Positions 25,286-33,893 of a DNA stretch of 64,000 bases are shown here, one piece after another. The first letter of the stretch is position 1. Each line of letters starts with the position of its first letter. The position numbers and the translations under genes are program-made. The notes below the pieces were generated by a model. That model was not told the origin of the DNA and made no database searches. It saw only the letters and a list, made by a program, of their open reading frames with translations. This DNA is from Acrasis kona (lineage: Eukaryota > Heterolobosea > Eutetramitea > Acrasida > Acrasidae): assembly GCA_026419775.2 (NCBI GenBank), contig JAOPGA020001028.1:294-64293 (forward strand), in the 5' to 3' direction.

Positions 25286-26614
25286 TCAAATTCTTCCAGT
25301 AGTCGCTTGTTGATTAGAGGACTGAGGACCCCAATCAAAATTTCCTAGCAGTTCGTTTCTACTAATAGTAATCTCATGAGTGGGAACATTCTGAGATGTG
25401 TTGTATGCAGTGATTTTTGTAGTTTTAGTTCTCTTTATATACACAATTATACAGACTACTAGTGCTCCCACTATTAATACTCCCAACAACACCGAGACGA
25501 CTATGGCTACTATAATAGTAGAGTTGTTATTTTGTTCAATAATAATCACTGTCGTGCCACCAGTGGTTGGACTTGGGGAGGGGCTATTGTACAGCGACAT
25601 TGGTGTCCTTTGAACGATGAAGTTAGAGAAAGTGGTTGTAATAACAGTGGAGGGTATTTGATAATTATCACCAGTTGGATGTACTACAACATTACTTTGT
25701 GATATCCTAAACTTGAACTGCTCATTTAAATTTATTAAATTCTGGTCGAATAATAATAACGAAACACTACAAACAGATTGCTGGGAGGATAAAGCCACTA
25801 AATTACAAAATATCCTGCTGGTATTTATAGATGAAGAGTACGCATATGATATTAATCTATAAGATCCAGAAGAATCAATGCTACATTGTGTCCTGGAGCT
25901 ATTTGATAATGTAGGTGAGTTAAATTTCATGTTCAGATATAATGGGTTTGAATTGTTTACCAATTCAGCAGTAAATATAGCATTCATACTGCTTGATGTC
26001 CACGATAATTCAGCTACCTGTCCCAATACTGTCGAAGGGTCAATAGAAAAATCTACTTGCGCCTGCTTTCCGATCATACTACTACCTGCGGCGATGTCGA
26101 CCACTTTTCTAACAACCTCAGAAGCATTGAAATAGTTTGATAACTTAAGGCCGTTGGAGGATATACTTATATTAGCACATGTAGCTCCACACGAACTCAT
26201 ATCTAATTGTGATGAACTTCGAAGACCATTGTTGATCAACACTTTGCTAGGGTCTTGAAATATGAATGACGTTGTAAATTGATTACTATCCAAGACATTC
26301 ACGTATACATCAACTGCATTGGTGGTGTTGAAGTTTACCGAGCATGTAACGTTATTGTTATTTACGTTTGTTGCGCTGCTAGTATAGTTGCTAAATGCTT
26401 GGAAATCTCCATACGAGTTAACAATCTTTGCTGAAAATGTGCACGTTGTGGATGGTGATAAGTTTGTCCCGTATAATATAACTTGAGTTCCGTATTGAGC
26501 TGTATTGGGTGATATTGATGTAATTTGAGCTGTACTCTTGATGTTCCTATTCAAGTACAGTCGGGCGGAGATGCTTGTGATTAACATCATCATACAAGCA
26601 ACGGCGCCCATCAT
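25286..26614 (-). CDS. IPT/TIG-domain single-pass membrane protein, 442 aa
   Basis: A cell-surface type I membrane protein. It begins with a signal peptide (MMGAVACMMMLITSISA) followed by an IPT/TIG immunoglobulin-like fold: ITSISPNTAQYGTQVILYGTNL, with two cysteines (TCTFSAKI and VTCSVNF) as usual for these folds. The rest of the ectodomain is rich in Ser, Thr and Asn with many N-glycosylation sequons. A single hydrophobic helix (IIVAIVVSVLLGVLIVGALV) at about 370-390 is followed by a basic stop-transfer (YIKRTK) and a short cytoplasmic tail of about 45 residues. TIG repeats occur in surface adhesion and recognition proteins of amoebae. The ligand is unknown. It is intronless as read. Confidence 0.75.
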   Translation of the reverse strand: MMGAVACMMMLITSISARLYLNRNIKSTAQITSISPNTAQYGTQVILYGTNLSPSTTCTFSAKIVNSYGDFQAFSNYTSSATNVNNNNVTCSVNFNTTNAVDVYVNVLDSNQFTTSFIFQDPSKVLINNGLRSSSQLDMSSCGATCANISISSNGLKLSNYFNASEVVRKVVDIAAGSSMIGKQAQVDFSIDPSTVLGQVAELSWTSSSMNAIFTAELVNNSNPLYLNMKFNSPTLSNSSRTQCSIDSSGSYRLISYAYSSSINTSRIFCNLVALSSQQSVCSVSLLLFDQNLINLNEQFKFRISQSNVVVHPTGDNYQIPSTVITTTFSNFIVQRTPMSLYNSPSPSPTTGGTTVIIIEQNNNSTIIVAIVVSVLLGVLIVGALVVCIIVYIKRTKTTKITAYNTSQNVPTHEITISRNELLGNFDWGPQSSNQQATTGRI

Positions 26615-26692
26615 TGTATATTCTAATTAAAAAAGTCAACCAAAAAATAACCAAGAACAGAAATGACCAGACTAGTAAAGTAATTTTGATGT

Positions 26693-28305
26693 TTATTGAG
26701 TTTTATAATGAAATGTCTTCTTGAGATACAAATTAATGCTTTCGTCCTCAAAGTCATTTGATGTTTCTTCTTTTAATGTTATTTTTTGTTGGTTTGATGT
26801 TCTTCTGTGTGTGGTACTCCTCCGCTTCCACTCCTCGATGTGTTCTAATCTCTCCATCAAAGACGGGTGCGAATTATAGTATCTGGAATAATGTTTATCC
26901 ACAATTAAATTATTTATGCTGTTGACGTGCATCTGTATTAGTGGAGGCTCCATGTCGTAACCTAGCTCTAGTGCAAATTCGTCGCAAGTGTACTCAAAAC
27001 TGTCATGGTTAATTAAACCAATTGTAAAATCACAAACCTTCTTGAAACAACGTTTGAAAGAACGCTCATTGCGTTGCCCAACGGCTGATATAGGTACGAA
27101 AATAAGCACAACCCAACACCAGGCTTCATTTCATCATTAAACTTGAAAATTAAAAAAGTGCACATACATCAAATTCTTCAAAACCAAATGACTTGTAAAA
27201 GTCAACGCTGTACATTGTTTGTGATAAAAGAAAAAGATAAAATCCCATGCTGCCAATCTGAAGCAACATTGTCTTGTTGGCATGATGGAACTTGTAGTGG
27301 CCCATCTCGTGAGCGAGAACAGCAACAGTTTCCTCAGTCGTTAATAGATCCAACATGTTATCATACAATACAATCTTTTTATTGCGACCGCTTCCCATTA
27401 TAAAGCTACTCAATTTTAGTTAACGTGAAAAATTTCGAATTACGCGTTGGCATGTTCTGAACGTGTGCTACCATCCATACACACAATCTCTGCAGCAGGA
27501 AAATCAACCTTGGTGGCAAGTTGATCAATGAGTTTTCTCAGTACAGCATTGTCCAAAACTTTATTAACATTAATAGACCATGCGTTTCTAATCTTACCTC
27601 TGAAACTATTAAACATTGGTGCGAGGAAGTTTGGATACAATTCAAACAAGCCAACAATTAATGCTGCAGATCCCAACCACACGTAAACCCAATCAACCGG
27701 ACTACCAATCATTATCAGCTTTAATATTAGTGCCAACAAAGGAATGCCAACTACAAATGCAATAAAAAACATTTTTAGTTGATCCAAAATGTAGTTTGCG
27801 ACACGAGCACCAAAGTTGAACCCTGTGTCAATTACAAAAATTCGATACATCTCAAAAGGTGTCTTCATAACGGCGGAGGATAAGCTGACAATAAAAATAA
27901 ATGTAACTCCCTGAGCGATTATAAAGCACTCATCCTGAGCGTCAGGCGGTTCGGATCCTGGAAAGATTGTTTCGTACAGAAACAGGTCGATTTGGACAGA
28001 GAATTTCCGAACCCATATAAGTACCCCGCACAAGAGAATTCCCACCTCCGATATTACTCCGTATGTTGACTCCAAACGAGAGAATGCAAGCCGAAGCAGA
28101 CTCTACAAAGGTGTGATTTTGTACGGTTTTCAATAATACATACGTATGACTTCATCTTGTTAAATTCCTCGTCCTCTATATAATCTAACAGTTTCATGGG
28201 TATTGTGGCTGTTCTGAGTTTTCGGCTTTGCATGAAATCAAGAATAAACTCAATGAGGTAGGCAATAATATTTAATACTATTGTCAACAGTATCCAATTT
28301 AGCAT
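26693..28305 (-). CDS. STE24: CAAX prenyl protease 1 (STE24/ZMPSTE24), five exons
   Basis: A zinc metalloprotease of the ER and inner nuclear membrane that trims prenylated CAAX proteins. Exons 28305-28144, 28102-27444, 27405-27168, 27123-27038 and 26999-26693 (introns of 41, 38, 44 and 38 bases) sum to 483 residues, close to human ZMPSTE24 (475). Evidence: MDGSTRSEHANA just before the second splice, FIMGSGRNKKIVLYD right after it, the zinc motif VAVLAHEMGHYKFHH, FGFEEFD joined to PGVGLCLFSYLYQP, and SFEYTCDEFALELGYD holding the distal zinc ligand. For the third intron the 44-base choice was preferred because it aligns without insertion; a 26-base alternative also stays in frame. Multiple hydrophobic segments agree with the seven-helix barrel. 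It is read divergently from the channel gene 228 bases away. Confidence 0.92.
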
Positions 28306-28533
28306 TCCTCTTGTTTTGGTTCATATGTGTTTGATGCTTTATGAGTAGTGGTTGACTGATACCAAGATGATGTAATCTCTGATGTAATTCCATATTCTGT
28401 TACAGTAATGTAACAATTAAAGCGGATCACAGCATAAAGTTAAAACTGTTTTCTGAGTCACATTGCTTAATTGACTTTATTCACAGCCATCAAATTTGGA
28501 ATCTTTGTAAGAACAGAACAGAACCCAAATTGA

Positions 28534-29871
28534 ATGTTAAATAAGGCCATTCGGTCCTATCGGAAGAACAAGTTGGTTCGATGGCTTCACTTATATTTTG
28601 ATAGTCGGTTTTATTACGCGCTGACAATGGCCATCACGATATGGGCTATTTATACCGGATATGTCGTTAGGACTCAACATTTTCAAATGGATTCCTTATT
28701 AGATTGTTATAATCAAACGATATTACCCGAACTCAATGCAACATGCTTTGACGAGCCACGATGCTACAATCAAACAGAATTAGAATCGTGCTTCCACGAC
28801 AAAAGTTCGGAATTAAAATTTGTGGAGCCCTGTTGCTACGGAAAAATGAAAGAGAAATCGAGTGTGTTCGAAATCATTTACATTTTTTTATTATTTTACT
28901 TCATGTCGGAGTGCGTGTTTCGCTTCGTTGCACATCCACGATTCGACCCGCTGTATGATTTAGCAATAATAGGGGCAGACTTTGCGTGCTCTTTTCCAGC
29001 AATATTCTATGGTTACGAATATTGGTATTTTGGGATAGCACTACCCGTTAGAATAGGATTCTTGGTTGCAGATCTCGAATTGATGAAACCAATCATGTAT
29101 AAGATTTCATTGGCCGTACCTCCAATGTTGTACATTGGAATGTTGTTTACTACGATGATGTACTTTTTTGGTGCCGTGTCATATGTGATATTTGGGCCCA
29201 AGCGTAATGTTGGTTGTGTTTCTTGTTCAAAGTACTTTGATAGTTTACAACGAAGCATGTTAACAATGTTTCAAGTGAGCATGTTTCAGAATTGGGGAGA
29301 TGTCACGGATGACATGGTAAGAGAACCAGATATTCCAGATCTTTTTGTAATCTCTTACTTTTATATTTATGGAATCATCACAACTTTTGTTTTATTTAAT
29401 GTTTTCTATGCTCTTGTCACTGAGATCATTATGGATTGGCACGGTGTAGATGTACCGGCGGATGCATCTACTTCGTTCGTGAATAGAGTTCTTCTTGAAT
29501 TTCTATTTCAATTCTTTGAGATTTTCCTGACGGAGGAGGATCGTAAAAAGTTTGAAGATTGTGAGGCATCCAATAACTTTACCTCTCTAAAGTTTTGGGT
29601 GTTTGTAAATAGTTTAAAGAGTTACTTTCGTAATTTCCTTGGTAGTTGCTTCTGGTTTTCAACCACTGAAGATTTTGATGTAGAGACAACATCAATCAAT
29701 CCTTATGAAATCAAGAATTATGGAACTGCCACTGGTGTTGAAGATGATGAGACGGAGCACGAAGGAACCTTGCTCGAACTACTTTTGCTTGTTAAATCAA
29801 TTGATGAAAGGGTAAAACGGATAGAAGAAAGAGTGTTGCTTGAAAAAACAAATCAAACAATTGTATTATAA
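28534..29871 (+). CDS. Single-domain six-TM cation channel, 445 aa
   Basis: A voltage-gated-like ion channel with one six-helix domain, as in CatSper and bacterial sodium channels. S1 is near residues 27-46. S1 and S2 are separated by an unusually long loop of about 55 residues containing seven cysteines and several N-glycosylation sequons. S2 (YIFLLFYFMSECVFRFV), S3, S4 and S5 follow. The pore loop TMFQVSMFQNWGDV resembles the selectivity region of sodium and calcium channels (FQ..T.E.W). S6 is IITTFVLFNVFYALVTEII. S4 (LPVRIGFLVADLELMK) keeps very few basic residues, so voltage sensing is doubtful. A C-terminal coiled coil (LLLVKSIDERVKRIEERVLLE) may assemble a tetramer. The ion cannot be named from sequence. 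Confidence 0.78.
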   Translation: MLNKAIRSYRKNKLVRWLHLYFDSRFYYALTMAITIWAIYTGYVVRTQHFQMDSLLDCYNQTILPELNATCFDEPRCYNQTELESCFHDKSSELKFVEPCCYGKMKEKSSVFEIIYIFLLFYFMSECVFRFVAHPRFDPLYDLAIIGADFACSFPAIFYGYEYWYFGIALPVRIGFLVADLELMKPIMYKISLAVPPMLYIGMLFTTMMYFFGAVSYVIFGPKRNVGCVSCSKYFDSLQRSMLTMFQVSMFQNWGDVTDDMVREPDIPDLFVISYFYIYGIITTFVLFNVFYALVTEIIMDWHGVDVPADASTSFVNRVLLEFLFQFFEIFLTEEDRKKFEDCEASNNFTSLKFWVFVNSLKSYFRNFLGSCFWFSTTEDFDVETTSINPYEIKNYGTATGVEDDETEHEGTLLELLLLVKSIDERVKRIEERVLLEKTNQTIVL

Positions 29872-29977
29872 AATTAAACAAGCTTGTACACAAAGTTTTG
29901 ACTTTGATTTTCTCACAATACATTAATAGATTGTTGTAAAGGTAAATCCTTCGATCGCACAACAATCAAACCTGAAA

Positions 29978-31771
29978 ATGAGTCAACGCCACATGAAGAG
30001 GATATTGGAGCAGAGGCAGAATGCTGCAGCTGCAACGTCGCCCGAAGAAGAAACAGAAGAAGTGCCCACATATACCGTGAAGAAGCAGAACGTTTTTGAT
30101 CTACTGCAGGACGATGAAGACAACACTGTAGAGGCCGTCGCAAGCGAGGAAGAAGATGCCGACATATCATTTATCAAACCAAAGAAAAATAGAAAAAAAA
30201 AGAAAAAGACCGCCGACAAGCCTAAAGACGCACCAAGGAAACAAAAGAACGATGACGATGATTTTCTAGAAAAGGAAATGAAGCGCGTTCAAGACATTAA
30301 AATCAACTCCACCAGCATACATCAACAAGAGGATCAAACAGAGGTCATTGACTTTTCGAATTTAAATCCCCAAAATGAATTCAAAAAGTTGTTTGGAACC
30401 AGAGCGGTAGCTGAAGGTTCCAATCAAGACAACAGGTCACAACAATACCTACCCAAAGTGATTCGAAACAACAGACATCACAAATTACACAGGGCCACCG
30501 GATCATCATCGTCCAACGGCATGTTCGTCAAGACCAAATCACACTGGCCAATGTTCCTCAACTTGGGCATCACCTGCACATTAACAAAAAATAAAAATGG
30601 ATCCAACATTTACACGTTGGACTATTCCGGAGAACAATACAAGGAGCTACAAAAAAAGTACCAATTGGCAGTTCAAAGTCACGATCCATCCAGCTTCGTA
30701 CATTTATTAGAAAGAGGTCATGCTTACCATTTACACACCCTGGTGCAATTATCTGAATTTTACCGCACCATTCAAAAAGAAGCAGATCAGGCCCAAGACA
30801 TGTTGGAGAGAGGTCTCTTTGCCCTTCAAACCATTTTACAGAGTAACTCGAACGTAATCAAGGACATCAAGACAGGAACTGCACGCATACTTCCCTACAG
30901 AAATCACGAATTGAATCAAATTTTTTATCACCTACTATTGATGCGCACTCATGCAATGTCGAGGAGCGGAGCGCCCGTTAGTGCTTTTGAAATGTGTAAA
31001 TTAATATTCGTGTTGAGCGTCGAAAAAGACGACCCTGTTCATGTTTTATTGTTTATTGACTTTTATGCCATTCGTGCTGCACAACACGATTGGTTGTGTG
31101 ACACCTTACAAAAACTATCCACCAGCAAAAGATTAGAACCCTTCTCTAAACTTCCTAATTTAATGTACAACAAGGCACTTGCAATGTATTACCAAGGAAA
31201 GGTCGAAGAGGCAACCAAGGCCATGCATGAAGCCATGTTGACTTGGCCCATGGTGTTGTGTCCGCTCATTGACGAATGTAAATTGTCAGGCGATAAGTGG
31301 TCACAGTGGGAAAAGTTGACTCGTGATAGCATCTTTAGTAATGTGATTTGTAATTCGCAAGTGTTTTCTAGAGTGTTGTCGGCTAGTGTGAAACGTATGA
31401 GCGATTTGTATAAGGACTTGTTTGCGACGTACCATAATGATCATATTGTGAGTTGGTTGAAGGAATGTGCTGCGCACGTTGTGACCGTAAGTGATGTGTC
31501 AGAATATGATAAGATTAGGAAGGATTTGTATGACAATGATTTGATAAAGAAGTGTTACGCTCAGATTTATGACGAAGAGATTTGTGGTAACATGCTGCCT
31601 ATTGTTGTGGATCAAACCAATGCTTCCGGTGCTACGAACGCTGCTGCTGCTAATTCTAATCCGTTGCTCTTTTTCTTACAAACATTATTGCCGTGGAACA
31701 ACATACCGCAGGAGGTTATCAACGAAGATGATTTTGATGACGATGATGACGATGAAGAGGATCAAGAATAA
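29978..31771 (+). CDS. TCF25: TCF25/Rqc1 family protein (ribosome-associated quality control), 597 aa
   Basis: Family role: TCF25 (Nulp1) and yeast Rqc1 are components of the ribosome quality control complex that handles stalled 60S nascent chains. The start MSQRHMKRILEQRQ is family-typical, followed by an acidic and lysine-rich disordered region (residues 20-100). The conserved core begins at SHWPMFLNLGITCTL and continues with SSFVHLLERGHAYHLHTLVQLSEFYR and DMLERGLFALQTIL, hallmark TCF25 sequences with TPR-like helical repeats. The C-terminus is strongly acidic (DDFDDDDDDEEDQE). It is intronless. Its stop lies only 15 bases from the stop of the convergent METTL16 gene, so the two 3' ends must overlap. 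Confidence 0.92.
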   Translation: MSQRHMKRILEQRQNAAAATSPEEETEEVPTYTVKKQNVFDLLQDDEDNTVEAVASEEEDADISFIKPKKNRKKKKKTADKPKDAPRKQKNDDDDFLEKEMKRVQDIKINSTSIHQQEDQTEVIDFSNLNPQNEFKKLFGTRAVAEGSNQDNRSQQYLPKVIRNNRHHKLHRATGSSSSNGMFVKTKSHWPMFLNLGITCTLTKNKNGSNIYTLDYSGEQYKELQKKYQLAVQSHDPSSFVHLLERGHAYHLHTLVQLSEFYRTIQKEADQAQDMLERGLFALQTILQSNSNVIKDIKTGTARILPYRNHELNQIFYHLLLMRTHAMSRSGAPVSAFEMCKLIFVLSVEKDDPVHVLLFIDFYAIRAAQHDWLCDTLQKLSTSKRLEPFSKLPNLMYNKALAMYYQGKVEEATKAMHEAMLTWPMVLCPLIDECKLSGDKWSQWEKLTRDSIFSNVICNSQVFSRVLSASVKRMSDLYKDLFATYHNDHIVSWLKECAAHVVTVSDVSEYDKIRKDLYDNDLIKKCYAQIYDEEICGNMLPIVVDQTNASGATNAAAANSNPLLFFLQTLLPWNNIPQEVINEDDFDDDDDDEEDQE

Positions 31772-31786
31772 AAATTTATTTATACC

Positions 31787-33056
31787 TTAAATATTGTAAA
31801 CAATCCTTGAAAAGTGCTCATAAAAGTTTTGATAAGAGTTTGTCAGATCTTTACCCAAAAACTTTACTTCGACAACATATTGCTTTGGTTGAAGTTGCAT
31901 TATTTTGATCGAGACACTGCTCTCGTCCACGCTTAATAGTACAGTACCACCTAAAACATCCTTCTTTTTAATTGTCACATTATTTATGCCCTGCACAGTC
32001 TCAGCAATTGTCTTGAAGAGAGCAGCTGCGCTTGAATAATGGAACACTGTTTTGGTCATAATTTTTGAAACCACAAGAGAGGACGGCTTCTGAATACACG
32101 TTGACTCAGGGTGCATGTTCCATGCTAAGCCCCATCTTTGAGTTTTACCTTGAACGAATTCTGTGGTGTAAATCAGAGAGATGTTACAACTAGACAAATA
32201 TTGTTTGATAGGCTTAATACTAGATTTCTTACCCAGCATGGTGCTGTACCATGTTATATTTGTACCAATACTAACAGAGTCATCAATCATTCTACAAACA
32301 AAAGACACCTCACCACCAGTCGTCTGGAGTTCGGAGTTTGTGGCTTGCCTACTTGTTTTAGGATTCCTCTTTTCCGATTCCTCTTCTGAAGAGAAGAAGG
32401 GAGGATTACAAACAACAAAATCATATTTTTTATTGATGTCAATTACATTAATTAAAATGTTTGAGCAATCTTGGACGTGTATCAGAGAAATTTTACTGTT
32501 TAAATCCTCATTCATATCTACAAGTTTTTTGGCATGTGTGATGGAGTTTTCGTCAATGTCTGTACCAACAAAGTTCCAATTGAACATTTTCGAACCAAGA
32601 AGAGGATATATACATGATGCACCTGTACCTCTGTAATGTTTAGTCAAAACTGCACCTGTTGACTTGTTGACTTACACATCAATACCTATAATCTCCTGAT
32701 TTTTTTGAGATTGCATCTCTAGTAGGTCGTTCATCCATAGAATATAATTTGCGCGATTGGTCACGGGAGGACACAAGTGGGTCGTTGGTAGATCCCACTT
32801 GATTCCGTAGTCTTCCAGCAGTAATATTTTGGTTAGTTCCACCATAGCAATAGGATTTTTCCAATCATATGACCTTCCTTCTACCAAACTTTAACAATTA
32901 AATAATGCAAAATTAAACTTACAACTCTAACAAGCTTGGATATTTGGTCGATAGCTCATTAAAATCCGGGGCTTTATCATGGTATTTGTTGTTTCTGTGC
33001 ATGGTCTTTGGCCTCTTTGTTTCAAAATCGTCATCGTGATGCAACTTCCTCTTCAT
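31787..33056 (-). CDS. METTL16: METTL16-type RNA N6-adenosine methyltransferase, three exons
   Basis: An S-adenosylmethionine-dependent enzyme that in other eukaryotes methylates U6 snRNA and hairpin mRNAs. Exons 33056-32923, 32888-32676 and 32630-31787 (introns of 34 and 45 bases) sum to 396 residues. The N-terminus MHRNNKYHDKAPDFNELSTKYP matches the family's RNA-binding module. A SAM-binding GTGASCIYPLLG is created across the second splice (IGIDV joined to GTGAS), then TDIDE and the catalytic CNPPFF. The last 130 residues are less conserved. The start at 33056 was chosen because the longer frame upstream runs into the divergent acetyltransferase gene, whose ATG is 50 bases away. A bidirectional promoter is therefore likely. 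Confidence 0.92.
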
Positions 33057-33105
33057 TTTCGAAAAACAACAAGATTGTTTTTGTAAAGCATGAACTTTTA
33101 AAAAC

Positions 33106-33882
33106 ATGGATCTTTGTGTGAGGGAGGCGAAGAAGGAAGAGTTTGACACAGTAAGTGAATTGTTTTTTCATGGATTTTTGGGCGTCTGGAATCACAACTG
33201 GTTTCAAAGCTTGTCAGAACCGCTCAAATCGATTCCACCATCCAGAGAGATGACGAGTCTACAATCGGACAGAATGATGTTCTATACATCAATGATGAAT
33301 GCAACATTGCTTGTTGGTGGAAAAATTCTAGTTGGAACCATTCAAGAAGATGGTGTTGATGTGATTGTAACAGCTATGCTTTGGACTCCCCCAAAATTAA
33401 GATTCTCTATTTGGACTCCAGTGGTTCTCTACAAATCTGGCTTCATCAATGTCCTTTACAGGTACGGCATTTCTGGATTCAAGAAAGTACAACTCTTGTA
33501 CGAATCAAACATTGAATCAATGCTTTCACAAACACTAAAGAATTTTAAACCCATAGATTGTTCATACATTCAACTACTGGCCACACATACAAAACATTAT
33601 GGTCATGGGTACAGCTCGAAACTATTGACGGAGATGATGAGGATGCATTTCAAACAATACGCGTCACCTGTTCTTCTGGACACTGCAACAAATCAAGCCA
33701 AGAGGGTTTATCTCAAACTAGGATATGAAGAGCTGGCTTCAAGAGAGATTGCAAAAGGAGAAACTGATGCGCTTGGAATTTCATTAAAACCCAATGCTAC
33801 AAAAGAAGAATCAGAACAGTGTGAGGCGAGGATGTATGTGATGGCAATGACAAAATCTCATTTTGATGAAATAAATACTTGA
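33106..33882 (+). CDS. GNAT-family N-acetyltransferase, 258 aa
   Basis: An acetyl-CoA-dependent acyltransferase of unknown substrate. The fold is recognised from a late core: IQLLATHTKHYGHGYSSKLL, which is the beta4 strand plus the pyrophosphate-binding loop (H.GHGYSS), followed by LLDTATNQAKRVYLKLGYEE, the usual final strand pattern (L.t...a...Y.klGF). The N-terminal third (VREAKKEEFDTVSELF) also fits a GNAT start. It is intronless. It shares a 49-base promoter gap with METTL16, and its stop is 11 bases from the stop of the convergent WGR gene. The arrangement resembles fungal and amoebal GNATs acting on small molecules, but this is only a guess. Confidence 0.82.
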   Translation: MDLCVREAKKEEFDTVSELFFHGFLGVWNHNWFQSLSEPLKSIPPSREMTSLQSDRMMFYTSMMNATLLVGGKILVGTIQEDGVDVIVTAMLWTPPKLRFSIWTPVVLYKSGFINVLYRYGISGFKKVQLLYESNIESMLSQTLKNFKPIDCSYIQLLATHTKHYGHGYSSKLLTEMMRMHFKQYASPVLLDTATNQAKRVYLKLGYEELASREIAKGETDALGISLKPNATKEESEQCEARMYVMAMTKSHFDEINT

Positions 33883-33893
33883 TTATATTTTAT

